Of a DNA stretch of 42,489 nucleotides, positions 1-10,007 are shown in pieces; within the stretch, counting starts at the first letter, position 1; each line of letters begins with the position of its first letter. Under the pieces are notes generated by a model that saw nothing but the letters and a program-made list of their open reading frames with translations, had not been told where the DNA came from and did not search any database. The position numbers and the translations under genes were made by a program. The DNA lies in NCBI GenBank assembly GCA_947588275.1, contig CANPYJ010000012.1, positions 1 through 42,489 on the forward strand, in the 5' to 3' direction. Source of the DNA: an uncultured Alphaproteobacteria bacterium (lineage in GTDB: Bacteria; Pseudomonadota; Alphaproteobacteria; RF32; CAG-239).

Positions 1-37
1 CGAACCCGAGCGCCGCAATAAAAGATAGTTTCTTCAT
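1..37 (-). CDS. 5' end of an exported-protein gene (partial)
   Basis: Only the first 12 codons lie inside the window; the reading starts at 37 on the minus strand and runs off the left edge. The peptide MKKLSFIAALGF looks like the beginning of a Sec signal peptide. A strong Shine-Dalgarno (GGAGG, 5 nt before ATG) and a near-consensus promoter at 66-94 precede it. The first codons and upstream region are almost identical to those at the right edge (42474), so this is one of two paralogues or a repeated gene. Function cannot be told. Confidence 0.6.
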   Translation of the reverse strand, partial: MKKLSFIAALGF

Positions 38-65
38 CCCCGCCTCCATAAAAGACTTTTCTTTT

Positions 66-94
66 ATTTTAGCAGGAATGTTATTATGTGTCAA
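66..94 (-). promoter_or_regulatory. Sigma70-type promoter of the left-edge gene
   Basis: On the minus strand TTGACA (94-89) and TAAAAT (71-66) are separated by 17 bp, about 30 nt upstream of the ATG at 37. The same boxes recur at 42417-42445; only the spacer differs clearly between the two copies. Confidence 0.75.
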
Positions 95-116
95 TGCCTT
101 ATTTTACGCCGCAGAC

Positions 117-147
117 AAAAAAATCCCCGCCTTATTCGGCGGGGATT
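117..147 (-). terminator. Intrinsic terminator of the tetR-MFP-RND operon
   Basis: Read on the minus strand, AATCCCCGCC, a 6-nt loop and GGCGGGGATT form a 10-bp stem followed by a T7 run, 8 nt past the RND stop codon. An identical hairpin follows the bactofilin gene at the other end of the window. Confidence 0.85.
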
Positions 148-154
148 GCGTAGT

Positions 155-3100
155 TTATTCCGCACGCGGATTGAAATATTCGTTGATTGTCTGGAACAAG
201 ACATACAACAACGGAATTACTATCAGGCCAGCCGCCGTTCCCAGCAACATCCCGTAAAATACCGGAACGCCAATCGCAATACGGCTGGCCGCACCGGCAC
301 CGGTGGCCACAATCATCGGCATCACGCCCAAAATAAACGTGAACGCCGTCATCAAAACCGCTCGGAAGCGCTCTTTGGTTCCGGTCAGCGCCGCTTTGAC
401 AATCGTCGCACCGTGTTCGCGCTCTTCTTTGGAGAACTCGACAATCAAAATCGCGTTTTTGGCGGCCAAACCAACCAGCAAAATCAAACCTAACTGCGCA
501 TATATGCTCAGTGGCAGACTGCTGATGAACAAACCGGCCAGAGCGCCAAGCATGGCCACGGAAACCGAGCTTAACACCGGCAGAGGTGTCATCCAGCTCT
601 CATACTGCGCCACCAGGAACAAATATCCGAAGATGATGGCCAAGGCAAGCAAATAGCCAATTTTGCCGCCGCTGGCTTTCTCCTGATAACTAATTCCCGA
701 CCAGGCATAGGTGAACCCTTGCGGCAGTCTGCGCGCCAATTTCTCCAGCGCGTTCATTGCCGCGCCGGTACTTACGCCGTTGTTTTGCACCGCGGTAACC
801 GTAGCGCTCGGATATTGGTTGTATCGTGTGACAACGCGCGGCGACAATACTTTGCGCAGTTTAATCACGCTGCCTAACGGCACCATCTGCCCGAACTTGT
901 TCTGCACCTGCAAATTATTTATGCTTTCAAGACCTTGACGGAACTTCCAGTCAGCCTGAATCATCACCTTGTTGACCTGCGTGCCAAAGTTGACATCGTT
1001 GACATAACTAGAACCAAGATAGTTTTGCAGAACCGAGAAAATGCTGCCAATCGAAACTCCCATCGCCTCTGCCTTGGTGCGGTCAATATCAATATAAATA
1101 TTGGGCGTTTGAGCCGTATAGGTCGTGTAGGCATAGGCCACTTCCGGAACCTGATTAATCTGCATAAGAATGTTTTGCAAAGCCGCCTCAATTTGCTGCG
1201 GGTTGTCGGTGTTGGTGGACAACAGACGATAGTCCATACCGCCGCTCATACCCAACCCCATAATTGCCGGCGGTTCAAAAAGCTGTACCTCGGCTTCCGG
1301 ACGGTTGGCAATCTTGGCACGAATGCGATTCAGAATGTTTGTCGAATAATGCTCCTTGTCACGCTCGTTCCACGGTTTGAGCGTAATAAAGCCCAAAGCC
1401 ACATTCTCGCCGGTGCCGCCAATCATGCTGACGCCGACCACTATCATTACGTTGTCAACGCCTTCTTCCTCCTTGATCAGCGGAAAAATCTCGTCTACAA
1501 ACTGTTGGGTGCGCACACGCGAAGCACCTTCGGGCAGTTGGACGTTGAGCATTATCACGCCTTGGTCTTCAGACGGAATAAACGATGTCTGGCTGATGCT
1601 CAAAAAGCCGTATACGCCGACGGCAATCAGCCCCAGCAACAACGCAATGACCGAAACCTTGCGGGCAATAATCGCAATGATGGCGACGTATGTATCGCGC
1701 GACTTGCCAATCAGTTTGTTGAACCACAACAGCGGTCCGCGCTGGGCCGGTTTGAGCGGTCGCAGCAATGTGGCGCACAAAGCCGGAGACAACGTCAACG
1801 CATTCAGCGACGAGAAGGATACCGAAGTCGAAATTGTGATGGCAAACTGCTGATAAATAAGACCGGTAATGCCACCCATAAATGCCACCGGTACAAATAT
1901 TGCCAGCAAAACCAACGTGGTTGCGACAATTGCGCTCGAAACTTCTTCCATGGCACGGATAGTCGCCTGTTTGGGCGCCAGGCCTTCGGTTTCCATAAGA
2001 TACAGAACACGCTCGACAACCACAATCGCATCGTCAACCACCAGACCGATTGCCAAAACCAAACCAAACAATGTCAGCATGTTGATGCTGTAGCCCAAAG
2101 CCAGCATAACCGCAAACGTGGCCAGCAACGATACCGGAATGGTCAATGACGGAACCAACGTGGCGCGCCAGTCTTGCAAGAAGACATAGCACACCAACAC
2201 CACCAAAATAAAGGTGAGCACCAATGTAAACACAACTTCTTCAATTGATGCTTTAATATAATCGGTGGAGTCATAACCGATGGTATAAGTCATATCCTCG
2301 GGAAAAGCCTCGGCCAATCGGGCAATCTCTTTGCGAAGGCCGTCCATGGCCTCAATCGCGTTGGCGCCGGCCAGCTGGTTGATGGCAATGGCGACATTGG
2401 GCGCATTGTTAAACTTGGATGTGGCGCGATAGCTCTCCTCGCCGATTTCAATGCGGGCAATGTCTTTCAGATAAACCAGACCGCCCTGCTCGGCCGTACG
2501 GACAATAATGTTCTTGAAATCGTCAACTTCGTTGATGCGTCCCTGCGTTTGCAGCGTGTAAACCATTTGCTGCTTGCCGTCGCCGGGCATGGCGCCGACA
2601 CTGCCCAGAGAAGGCTGATAATTCTGACTCTGAATGGCCGCCGTAATTGTTTCCAGCGGCAAATTCAGCGCCGTGATTTTGTCGGCATCAAGCCAAACCC
2701 GCATGCTCAAACGCGACGAATAGACATTGACTTCGCCGACGCCGTAAACACGTGCCAATGAATTTTTGATGTTGTTTTGTACATAGTCGGCCAGCTCCAA
2801 CGGCGAATACGTGCCTTTGGGCGAACTGACGCTGATGAAAGCCAAAGTGTTGGACGAACGACTGCGCACCGTAAGACCTTGGCGGGTAACTTCGGTCGGC
2901 AGCTTGCTCTGCGCCTGTTGAATGCGGTTTTGCACTTTGACTTGCGCCAAATCGCGGTTGACGCCAACCTTAAAAGTAATCGTCAGCTGATAGCTTGAGT
3001 TCTCGGAAGACGAACTCATATATAACATGTCTTCAACGCCGTTGATTTCTTCTTCAAGCGGAATACCGATAGTTTTGGCCACGACTTCGGCGCTGGCGCC

Positions 3101-3253
3101 AGGGTATGTCGCCGAAACGACGACTTCCGGCGGCGTGATTTCGGGATAAAGCGCAATCGGAAGCGAAAAGACAGAAATTATGCCGGCCAGCGTCAAAACA
3201 ATGGAAATAACCATTGCAAAGCGCGGACGCTCAATAAAGATACGCGAAAACAT
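155..3253 (-). CDS. RND efflux permease, HAE-1 (AcrB-like) family
   Basis: This 1032-aa protein has the full length of an AcrB-type proton-driven multidrug permease of the inner membrane. It begins with the family-typical [13 protein letters not shown] and a first membrane helix. The paired aspartates of the proton relay are present in [17 protein letters not shown] (about residue 405), and the relay lysine in [13 protein letters not shown] (about residue 935). It starts 3 nt after the stop of the membrane fusion protein gene, so the two are co-translated, with tetR upstream in the same operon. No outer-membrane channel gene is adjacent, so it probably borrows a TolC-like partner from elsewhere, possibly the one at 19820. 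The substrate cannot be deduced. Confidence 0.95.
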   Translation of the reverse strand: MFSRIFIERPRFAMVISIVLTLAGIISVFSLPIALYPEITPPEVVVSATYPGASAEVVAKTIGIPLEEEINGVEDMLYMSSSSENSSYQLTITFKVGVNRDLAQVKVQNRIQQAQSKLPTEVTRQGLTVRSRSSNTLAFISVSSPKGTYSPLELADYVQNNIKNSLARVYGVGEVNVYSSRLSMRVWLDADKITALNLPLETITAAIQSQNYQPSLGSVGAMPGDGKQQMVYTLQTQGRINEVDDFKNIIVRTAEQGGLVYLKDIARIEIGEESYRATSKFNNAPNVAIAINQLAGANAIEAMDGLRKEIARLAEAFPEDMTYTIGYDSTDYIKASIEEVVFTLVLTFILVVLVCYVFLQDWRATLVPSLTIPVSLLATFAVMLALGYSINMLTLFGLVLAIGLVVDDAIVVVERVLYLMETEGLAPKQATIRAMEEVSSAIVATTLVLLAIFVPVAFMGGITGLIYQQFAITISTSVSFSSLNALTLSPALCATLLRPLKPAQRGPLLWFNKLIGKSRDTYVAIIAIIARKVSVIALLLGLIAVGVYGFLSISQTSFIPSEDQGVIMLNVQLPEGASRVRTQQFVDEIFPLIKEEEGVDNVMIVVGVSMIGGTGENVALGFITLKPWNERDKEHYSTNILNRIRAKIANRPEAEVQLFEPPAIMGLGMSGGMDYRLLSTNTDNPQQIEAALQNILMQINQVPEVAYAYTTYTAQTPNIYIDIDRTKAEAMGVSIGSIFSVLQNYLGSSYVNDVNFGTQVNKVMIQADWKFRQGLESINNLQVQNKFGQMVPLGSVIKLRKVLSPRVVTRYNQYPSATVTAVQNNGVSTGAAMNALEKLARRLPQGFTYAWSGISYQEKASGGKIGYLLALAIIFGYLFLVAQYESWMTPLPVLSSVSVAMLGALAGLFISSLPLSIYAQLGLILLVGLAAKNAILIVEFSKEEREHGATIVKAALTGTKERFRAVLMTAFTFILGVMPMIVATGAGAASRIAIGVPVFYGMLLGTAAGLIVIPLLYVLFQTINEYFNPRAE

Positions 3254-3256
3254 CGA

Positions 3257-4420
3257 CTATTTTCCTTCCGTTGCCAAAGGCACCAACTGCGCCTTAACTT
3301 TCTGCCCGTTGCTGACTTTTTGCAAACCTTGGATAATGACTTTATCCTCCGCCGTCAACCCGTCCAAAACAATTTGTTTATCTTCAACAATATCACCCAA
3401 AACCACGCGCTTTTGCTCGGCAATGCCGTCCTCGTTGACGGTGATGGCATAGGCGCCGTTTTGGTCTTGCGCCAAAGCGGCCTGCGGCACCAAAAGCGCC
3501 ATCTGGTCGTCTTTGTCGCCGATGCGGATGTCAACATAATTGCCCGGAATCAGCAAATCCTTGTCATTGTTATACTCGGCAAACACCGCTATGGTGGCCG
3601 TATCGGAATTGACCTCGTTGTCCGTGAAACGCGAACGCAGATTGTTGACCAGCACCGTTCCGTTGGACAATACAAGCTCGGTCTTGAGCTTGAGCGCTTT
3701 GTCGCCATAGACCTGACGCATATTCAACATATCTTTGTCAGTGACCGAAAAGGCAACGCGAATCGGATTGGTCTGAACAATGCGCGCCAGATTTTGCAAG
3801 GTGGAAGCAACATAGTTGCCCTCGGTGACCAAAGCTTTGCCGATGCGGCCGCTGATCGGCGCCTTGATTTCGGTGTAGCTTAAGTCAATTTTGGCCAAAT
3901 CCAAATTTGCCTGCGCCTGCGCAACCGCCGCTTTGGCTTGCAGATAAGCGCTCTCGGCATTGTCCAAGGTAGCTTTGGAGGCGTAGTTTTGTTTGCTCAA
4001 AGACGACTGGCGCTTATAATCGCGTTCGGCGCGTACCAGATTGGCCTTGGCGCTGGCCAACTCGGCCTCGCGCAGCTCTACGGTCGCCAGATAGCGAGCC
4101 TGCTCAATCACAAACAAAATATCGCCCTCGTTGACCATGGAGCCTTCTTCAAACAAAACTTTCTCGACATACCCCGTAATCTGCGGGCGCAAATCAACAC
4201 TCTTAATCGGCTCGACATGGCCAATATAAGTCTTTTTAGGCGCGACATTACGGGTTTCGAGCTCCTGAATCAGAACATAAGGCTCGCCCATGCCGGCCAT
4301 GCCCATCATGGCTGACGGCGGCGTCAGTTTGGCTTTGAGAAACCAGCCGAAAGCCACACATAAGCCTAATATGGCCACTTGTCTTAAAATCACTCGTTTT
4401 TGAATCGTTCCTACCCGCAT
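3257..4420 (-). CDS. RND periplasmic adaptor (membrane fusion protein)
   Basis: This 387-aa AcrA/MexA-type adaptor links an RND pump to an outer-membrane channel. A hydrophobic N-terminal segment (about residues 12-28) has no proper lipobox, so it is likely an uncleaved anchor. The barrel-sandwich halves are visible around GYVEKVLFEEGSMVNEGD (about 85-105) and in the segment APISGRIGKALVTEGN. Between them lies a long alanine- and leucine-rich alpha-hairpin (about 110-180). The beta-barrel region with NPIRVAFSVTDKD follows. It lies between tetR (1-nt gap) and the RND gene (3-nt gap), so all three are one transcription unit. Confidence 0.93.
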   Translation of the reverse strand: MRVGTIQKRVILRQVAILGLCVAFGWFLKAKLTPPSAMMGMAGMGEPYVLIQELETRNVAPKKTYIGHVEPIKSVDLRPQITGYVEKVLFEEGSMVNEGDILFVIEQARYLATVELREAELASAKANLVRAERDYKRQSSLSKQNYASKATLDNAESAYLQAKAAVAQAQANLDLAKIDLSYTEIKAPISGRIGKALVTEGNYVASTLQNLARIVQTNPIRVAFSVTDKDMLNMRQVYGDKALKLKTELVLSNGTVLVNNLRSRFTDNEVNSDTATIAVFAEYNNDKDLLIPGNYVDIRIGDKDDQMALLVPQAALAQDQNGAYAITVNEDGIAEQKRVVLGDIVEDKQIVLDGLTAEDKVIIQGLQKVSNGQKVKAQLVPLATEGK

Positions 4421-4421
4421 T

Positions 4422-5042
4422 TTATTTTTTCTCCACTTTCAGTCCATTCATAATTAAATCAAATCCCTGCATAAACGTCACGCTCAGTTTCAGCGGACAT
4501 TTTTTGGAAACGTAGGCATCCAGACATCCCCGCCACAAACATGTGAGCAAAACGGTCAAATCTGCCACGTTCATTTTGGAGGTTATTTCTTCATTTTTTT
4601 GCAAAAAAGTCAACCGTTCTTTTAGTTGTTCACGCGGACTGTCCAATAGTTCGCGAATTTGAATAAAGGTGTTTTCCGCCACGATTTCGGACCATTCCAT
4701 GCGAAATATGACGAAAAACAAAAATTTGCAGTATTCGGGGTCGCTTTCAACCGAAACGGCCACTCTGCGAAAAGCTTCTCGCAGACCGCGGAGCGAATTA
4801 ACCTCAATGTCCTGCAATGCCAGTTTGGCGCGCTTTTTGACAATCTTGTCGCGCATAATGGCGGCCAGCAAGTCAACTTTGTTGCGAAAATGCCAGTATA
4901 CCGCACCTTTGGTAAGATTGATTCGCTTGGCAATCTCATCAAAAGTCGTACGGGAAAAACCTTTTTCGTAAAAAAGCTCCAAAGCGGCGGAAAGAATTGC
5001 CTCTCTGGTATGTTCGGCTTCCTCTTTGGTTCTCCTTGGCAT
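4422..5042 (-). CDS. TetR/AcrR-family repressor of the adjacent efflux operon
   Basis: The 206-aa protein starts at the ATG giving MPRRTKEEAEHTREAIL, the usual beginning of AcrR/TtgR-like repressors. A GGAGAG ribosome-binding site precedes it; a longer frame upstream lacks such support and would run through the operator. The helix-turn-helix is TTFDEIAKRINLTKGAVYWHF (about residues 29-49). The C-terminal half should form the ligand pocket. It is the first gene of a tetR-MFP-RND operon, and a perfect 8-bp inverted repeat sits just upstream. The likely circuit is autorepression of the whole operon, relieved by a pump substrate. The inducer is unknown. Confidence 0.9.
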   Translation of the reverse strand: MPRRTKEEAEHTREAILSAALELFYEKGFSRTTFDEIAKRINLTKGAVYWHFRNKVDLLAAIMRDKIVKKRAKLALQDIEVNSLRGLREAFRRVAVSVESDPEYCKFLFFVIFRMEWSEIVAENTFIQIRELLDSPREQLKERLTFLQKNEEITSKMNVADLTVLLTCLWRGCLDAYVSKKCPLKLSVTFMQGFDLIMNGLKVEKK

Positions 5043-5053
5043 AAACTCTCTCC

Positions 5054-5079
5054 ATACATACCGACGTTTAAGTATGTAT
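5054..5079. promoter_or_regulatory. Probable TetR operator
   Basis: ATACATAC (5054-5061) and GTATGTAT (5072-5079) form a perfect 8-bp inverted repeat with a 10-bp spacer, 12 nt upstream of the tetR start. A minus-strand TATACA resembling a -10 box overlaps the outer arm, with TTGCAA 16 bp upstream. Similar ATACAT-type palindromes are known for AcrR-like repressors. Confidence 0.65.
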
Positions 5080-5119
5080 ACAAAAAGTTTAAAATTTTGC
5101 AAATGTTTTTTTTATTTTT

Positions 5120-5773
5120 TCACTCTGCGTTTTGCGCTGCCGTGCTCAACACCGGCGACAGCAAGGCGGTTTTGATGTCGGCAAAGACCCAGTCGGCGGC
5201 GGCATCAGATTTGTCGGGCGAAATCAGAATGGTTTGAAAACCGGCTTGTTTGGCGGTTCGCAGATTCGAAATGCTGTCTTCAAACATAACGCATTGCCGC
5301 GGACTCACTCCGGCAAGCGCGCAAAAGGCCTCGTAGCCGGCGATGCTGCCCTTATATTTATATGCCGTGTCATCGGCATCGACGATTTTTTCAAACAGAC
5401 TCGACGGCACTTGCAACTGAGCCAGAACGCTCTCGACATGTCCGCGACTGCTGTCGGTGAAGATAAACTTGCGCCGCGGCAAACCGGACAAAATGGCGGC
5501 CAATTGCGTATCCGGCGCCAACATGCCGACATCGACATCACAGATTTCATAGAGAAAATCCCGCCGCGAAAAATGATATTTGTCGGCAAGCTCGGTTTCA
5601 TAAATCTGCCGGCGGCGCGTCTCAACCATCAGTTCTGCCGCCTCAGCCTCAGTCAACCGCAATTCGCGCTGAAAAAAAGCCATGATTTTGGCATCAACAT
5701 TCCGCTCTATCGCCGGAGTTGGCGGATACAGCGTGTGGTCAAGGTCAAAAACCAAAATTTCGGCTGCAGGCAT
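5120..5773 (-). CDS. HAD-superfamily hydrolase, pyrimidine 5'-nucleotidase-like
   Basis: The 217-aa protein has the four HAD motifs. Motif I is VFDLDHTLYPP (nucleophile Asp near residue 10), motif II is FIFTDSSRGH, a lysine (KYKGS, near 140) serves as motif III, and motif IV is MFEDSISNL. The DLDHTLYP form and helical cap are typical of the SDT1/pyrimidine 5'-nucleotidase subgroup, which dephosphorylates nucleoside or sugar monophosphates. Its ATG follows the malQ stop directly (TGAATG), so translation is coupled to the glycogen operon. Whether it acts on a sugar phosphate here is unknown; substrate specificity in this family cannot be read from sequence. Confidence 0.8.
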   Translation of the reverse strand: MPAAEILVFDLDHTLYPPTPAIERNVDAKIMAFFQRELRLTEAEAAELMVETRRRQIYETELADKYHFSRRDFLYEICDVDVGMLAPDTQLAAILSGLPRRKFIFTDSSRGHVESVLAQLQVPSSLFEKIVDADDTAYKYKGSIAGYEAFCALAGVSPRQCVMFEDSISNLRTAKQAGFQTILISPDKSDAAADWVFADIKTALLSPVLSTAAQNAE

Positions 5774-7918
5774 TCAGCGCTCTTTCTTGATGGCGGCCAC
5801 ATTGCGGACAAATGCCGGATCGGACTCCAAATCTTCCAGCGCTACCGGCAGCCGAAGCCGCCAGTTGGGATATTTGTCACGATCGGTTCCGGGAAGATTT
5901 TGCTGCTTCTGAACATGCAAAAAGTCTTCCAACTGCACCAATACAACCGGACAGGAAGAGCGCGCCACAAATCGGTGCACCGCTTCTTCTATCCCCTCGG
6001 GATAGCCTTCGCCATATATATAATTGCCCTGCCGCGGACGATCTTCCGGCCAGACGCCGGCGGCATCAAGCGCGCTCAAAAGCAATCCGCGATCGGTCTC
6101 ACGCTTGTGATATGCATTGCGTTTGTCTTCTTCACAACCAATCATTCCCAGCGACGACGCCAATTCAATATCATAGCCGAACCACCACATTTTCAGAGGC
6201 GCCATGTCGTGCGTGCCGACCGAAACAAACGCATTGGCCGGATAATCATACGGCGCAAAAAATCCGCCCCAGCCGGCATCGGCGCGCTCGGCCCACAAAA
6301 TGCTCAGCGAATAGATGTTGCGGCTGCACAGCGCATCTATAAAACCATCCGGAACGTTGCCGATGCTCTCGCCGACAATCATGCATTTGTTGAGATGACT
6401 TTCCAGAGCCACAATGTTCAGCATGTCGGCAAAGTCATAACTAACGTATGTCCCCTCGTCCATATTGTCGGGAATCAAAAACAACCGCATCAGGCTCATC
6501 ACGTGATCTATGCGCAGAGCTCCGGCATTCTTCATGTTGGCGCGCAAAATTTTAATCAGCGGCTCATAGCCCATTTCTTTGAGCATTTGCGGCGAAAAAG
6601 CGCCCAAGCCCCATTTTTGCCCGCAAGGAAAAAACGCGTCCGGCGGCGCACCGGCACCGACATCGGGAATAAACATACCACTGTTTCCCCACAGCTCGGC
6701 GCTGTCTTTGCCGACACCGACGGCCAAATCTCTGTAGAAGCCGATTTCCAGACCCAATTCATCCACCACTTTCTTGGCTTCGGCAAATTGGCGTGCCGCT
6801 TCAAATTGCATAAATTTGAAAAAGCCTATTCGCTCGGCGTGCGCTTCGGCAAAGTCGACAATACCGCTGGCCTGCGGTGACAAATATTGCTGCGGCCAAG
6901 CTTTCCAGCCGCCCCAGACTTTCGGGCTTTCGCTTTCATACAAGGTTTGGAACAAGGCCAGTTTGTCCAGCTCCTCTCCCTGCTCGCGGCAGAATTGGCG
7001 AAACGCCTCAAGCCGGCCGTGCTCCGGTTGTTCACAAAAACGCTTATAGCATTTTTCGAGCATTTTGACCTTGAGCGGATAAACCTTATTGTACTGCACC
7101 AGCTCACCGGCGCGAATGTCAGCCAGAAGCCCTTCAATCAGTTGCTTATCGGCGGCGCTGAATTCCGGCACCTGCTCCACATCAATATAAATCGGATTCA
7201 AAAACAAACGGCTGATTGACTGATACGGACTCGCGTTTTCGGGAAAATCATGACAAAGGACATTCAGCGGATTAAGGCCGATTATGCCGGCGCCGCAACG
7301 CGCGCAAATCCGTGCCAACTCGGCCAAATCGGTAAAATCGCCGACGCCCCAGTTATGCTTGCTGCGCACCGCGTAGAGCTGCACCGCATAGCCCCACAAA
7401 CGACGGCCGGCTTCAACCGCCTGATAGCAATATTGAGGCGCCACCGCCAATTTTGACTTGTAGATTTTGTTGCCGATGCGGACATTTATTTTATAATAGC
7501 CGGGAGTAAGCGGAGTTATAACCGCATATTGTATTTTGCATAAGCGGACGTTATCTATCGTACGCTCCTCAAGATTGTCATTTTGTTCGATTTTAAGCTC
7601 CTGACAGGCGTTGTTTGCATCAAGAACAGTCACTTTTCCGATTTGCTGCTCCGCAGAAAGAACAATGTCGAACGTCACATTGTCTTCGCGGCAGACGTAA
7701 ATCGGCGCCAAAACTTCAGTGTAGCGGCGATCGTCAAATCTTTCGACAGAAGCCGCGGCTTCTTTTTCGGTGCCGCAGGGGTATCCCAGTTTGGAAGCAA
7801 TCAGACGCAGCGTCGCGTCTGACACGCCATAGTTTTTTTTGCATAATCCGGCATCACAAAATTCTGTGGCAATTCCCAATTTTCGGGCAAGAAGTCTCAA
7901 GTTCTCGGGCATATGCAT
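5774..7918 (-). CDS. malQ: 4-alpha-glucanotransferase (GH77, amylomaltase)
   Basis: The 714-aa protein transfers alpha-1,4-glucan segments between maltodextrins (disproportionating enzyme). GH77 signatures are present: the ALRIDHVMSL segment carries the nucleophile Asp region, VGESIGNVP the acid/base Glu, and VGTHDMAPLKMWW the conserved THD. An N-terminal extension of about 150 residues before the barrel matches the longer bacterial MalQ form. Two ATGs compete for the start. The one at 7918 lies only 2 nt after AAGGA, while the one at 7912 has better spacing (8 nt). It is third in glgB-glgX-malQ-HAD, where it would recycle the short oligosaccharides released by GlgX. Confidence 0.93.
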   Translation of the reverse strand: MHMPENLRLLARKLGIATEFCDAGLCKKNYGVSDATLRLIASKLGYPCGTEKEAAASVERFDDRRYTEVLAPIYVCREDNVTFDIVLSAEQQIGKVTVLDANNACQELKIEQNDNLEERTIDNVRLCKIQYAVITPLTPGYYKINVRIGNKIYKSKLAVAPQYCYQAVEAGRRLWGYAVQLYAVRSKHNWGVGDFTDLAELARICARCGAGIIGLNPLNVLCHDFPENASPYQSISRLFLNPIYIDVEQVPEFSAADKQLIEGLLADIRAGELVQYNKVYPLKVKMLEKCYKRFCEQPEHGRLEAFRQFCREQGEELDKLALFQTLYESESPKVWGGWKAWPQQYLSPQASGIVDFAEAHAERIGFFKFMQFEAARQFAEAKKVVDELGLEIGFYRDLAVGVGKDSAELWGNSGMFIPDVGAGAPPDAFFPCGQKWGLGAFSPQMLKEMGYEPLIKILRANMKNAGALRIDHVMSLMRLFLIPDNMDEGTYVSYDFADMLNIVALESHLNKCMIVGESIGNVPDGFIDALCSRNIYSLSILWAERADAGWGGFFAPYDYPANAFVSVGTHDMAPLKMWWFGYDIELASSLGMIGCEEDKRNAYHKRETDRGLLLSALDAAGVWPEDRPRQGNYIYGEGYPEGIEEAVHRFVARSSCPVVLVQLEDFLHVQKQQNLPGTDRDKYPNWRLRLPVALEDLESDPAFVRNVAAIKKER

Positions 7919-7923
7919 TTTCC

Positions 7924-9999
7924 TTATTTTCTGGTCTCAAACAAAACGACGCTCCACGCCGGTATCGTGACTGCTGACGGCGCCGCCGTTTTGGTTTGGG
8001 GAAGCTTCTCGCTGCTGTCCAGCACCATATACCAGCTCAGATTGTTCGGAAGCGGCGGCAGTTTCCACTCCTGTTCTTTGAAATTGCCGTTAAACACCGC
8101 AAACACGAATTTGCTTCCGGTATATACGCAATAAGCCAAACCGTGCCGCTCGTCATCGTGCCAATCGGCAGCCGTAAACTCCTGTCCCTGTTCGGTATAC
8201 CAAGCGATATCTTTGTAGCCGCTTTCATCCGTCGGCCGGCCGCTGAAAAATTTGTGGCGCTCAAAAATTTTGAGCTTGCGGCGCAAGCGCACCACCTTGC
8301 GTACATAAGACGCAAACATCTTGTGCTTTTCGATGATGCCCTCCCAGTTGAGCCATGTCAGCGCGTTGTCTTGACAATAAGGATTGTTGTTTCCCATTTG
8401 GGTGCGCAAAAACTCATCACCGGCCACCAACATCGGCGTGCCGAAAGAAAGCAACAGCGTGGTTATCATCGCGCGGGCGCGCAAAAGACGGTTTTCAAGC
8501 ACCACCGGATTTTCGGTCTCGCCCTCGTCGCCGGAATTCCAACTCCAATTGGAATCCGTGCCGTCTTTGTTTTCCTCGCCATTGCCGTAATTGTGCTTTT
8601 GGTTATAGCTGACCAAATCATGCAGATTGAAACCGTCATGCGCGGTGATAAAATTAACGCTTGCCCAAATATCGCGGTTGTTATAATTAAACACATCGCT
8701 GGAACCCGACAAGCGGCTGGCCATTTCGGCCGTTTGTCCCACATCGCCTTTCCAGAAACGACGGATATTGTCGCGATATTTGTCGTTCCACTCGGCCCAG
8801 CCCGGCAAGAAAGCGCCGACCTGATAACCGCCGTATCCGACATCCCACGGCTCGGCAATCATTTTGACACGGCGCAAAACCTCATCTTGCGCCACCGCAT
8901 ACAAAAAGCCGCTCTCCTGCGTAAAGCTGTTGTGCTGACGTGACAACGTCGGAGCCAAATCAAACCGAAACCCGTCAATGTGCATCTGCTCCACCCAATA
9001 GCGCAGAGAATCCATCACCAAACGCAATACGTTCGGGTTCTGAACATTGAATGAGGCGCCGCAACCGGTGGTATCCATATAGTAACGTTTGTTTTCGGGA
9101 TTCAAAATATAGTAACTGCTGTTGTCGATGCCGCGATAACACAGGGTCGGTCCGAGATGATTGCCCTCGCCGGTATGATTGTAGACAACGTCCAAAATCA
9201 CTTCCAGCCCGTGCGCGTGCATGGCCTTGACCATATCTTTGATTTCGGCAATGTCATGGCGCGCCAAATACGATTGTTCCGGCGCAAAAAAGCTGAAACT
9301 TTCATATCCCCAGTAGTTGTCGGTGATGTAGCCTTTTTTATAGCGGTTGCCAAAAAATGCATGGATGGGCAAAAGTTCCACCGCCGTCACGCCCAGCCAT
9401 TTGAGATAGTTTATGACCGAGCTGTGAGTAAAACCGGCAAAAGTGCCTCGCTTGGCGTCGGGAACCGAAGGTTGAAGCATCGTATAGCCGCGCAGCTGGG
9501 TTTCATAAATAATCGAATCCTCAAACGCATACCGCGGAGGTTTGTCGCCTTCCCAGTCGTAGGTATCGTCCACCACCACGGACTTGGGCACATAGGGCAT
9601 GGAATCCAAGGTGCTGAACGACAAATCCTGCTCCGGACTGTCCACGTCATAACCAAAAATGGCCTTGTTCCAAATCAGCTTGCCGACCAGTTTTTTGCCG
9701 TAGGGATCAATCAGCAGCTTATTGGGATTAAAGCGCAAACCCTGCGCCGGATTATACGGTCCGTAAACCCGATAGCCGTATACCAAATCCGGCCCGGCGC
9801 CTTCCAGATAAATATGCCACACGTTGTTGTGGCTCTCGGTAATTTCATAGCGCTCCCGTTCTTCCGAACCGGACTGATCAAACAGACACAATTCCACTTT
9901 TTCCGCATTAGCCGAAAACAAGGCAAAGTTCACGCCTTTGCCGTCGTAAGTTGCACCCAGCCGCTCCGGGCTGCCTTCAGAAACTTTGAATTGCGCCAT
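7924..9999 (-). CDS. glgX: Glycogen debranching enzyme (GH13 isoamylase type)
   Basis: The 691-aa enzyme hydrolyses alpha-1,6 branches of limit glycogen. It has an N-terminal CBM48-like domain (about residues 10-100) followed by a GH13 barrel. The barrel motifs are DVVYNHTGEGN (region I), GFRFDLAPTL (region II, nucleophile Asp), MIAEPWDVG (region III, Glu) and FITAHDGFNLHD (region IV). Length and motifs fit GlgX rather than a pullulanase. AGGAGG lies 4 nt before the ATG. The gene sits 8 bp after glgB and 5 bp before malQ, so the three are one operon. Confidence 0.95.
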   Translation of the reverse strand: MAQFKVSEGSPERLGATYDGKGVNFALFSANAEKVELCLFDQSGSEERERYEITESHNNVWHIYLEGAGPDLVYGYRVYGPYNPAQGLRFNPNKLLIDPYGKKLVGKLIWNKAIFGYDVDSPEQDLSFSTLDSMPYVPKSVVVDDTYDWEGDKPPRYAFEDSIIYETQLRGYTMLQPSVPDAKRGTFAGFTHSSVINYLKWLGVTAVELLPIHAFFGNRYKKGYITDNYWGYESFSFFAPEQSYLARHDIAEIKDMVKAMHAHGLEVILDVVYNHTGEGNHLGPTLCYRGIDNSSYYILNPENKRYYMDTTGCGASFNVQNPNVLRLVMDSLRYWVEQMHIDGFRFDLAPTLSRQHNSFTQESGFLYAVAQDEVLRRVKMIAEPWDVGYGGYQVGAFLPGWAEWNDKYRDNIRRFWKGDVGQTAEMASRLSGSSDVFNYNNRDIWASVNFITAHDGFNLHDLVSYNQKHNYGNGEENKDGTDSNWSWNSGDEGETENPVVLENRLLRARAMITTLLLSFGTPMLVAGDEFLRTQMGNNNPYCQDNALTWLNWEGIIEKHKMFASYVRKVVRLRRKLKIFERHKFFSGRPTDESGYKDIAWYTEQGQEFTAADWHDDERHGLAYCVYTGSKFVFAVFNGNFKEQEWKLPPLPNNLSWYMVLDSSEKLPQTKTAAPSAVTIPAWSVVLFETRK

Positions 10000-10007
10000 T
10001 CATCCTC

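Larger units (their letters stand above)
22..147 (-). repeat. Left copy of a 126-bp inverted repeat at the window ends
   Basis: The reverse complement of 22-147 aligns without gaps to 42364-42489 with nine mismatches. Eight of these lie within 12 bp of the promoter spacer. The repeat holds a terminator, a promoter, a ribosome-binding site and the first five codons of a secreted-protein gene. Confidence 0.9.

Noticed and set aside
935..2149. Long open frame antisense to the first RND gene
   Set aside because: It mirrors codon bias of the RND gene, has no ribosome-binding site and encodes a low-complexity Asn/Gln/Arg-rich product.
5132..6880. 582-codon open frame antisense to malQ and the HAD gene
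   Set aside because: Opposite strand of two well-identified genes; no family resemblance and no start signal.
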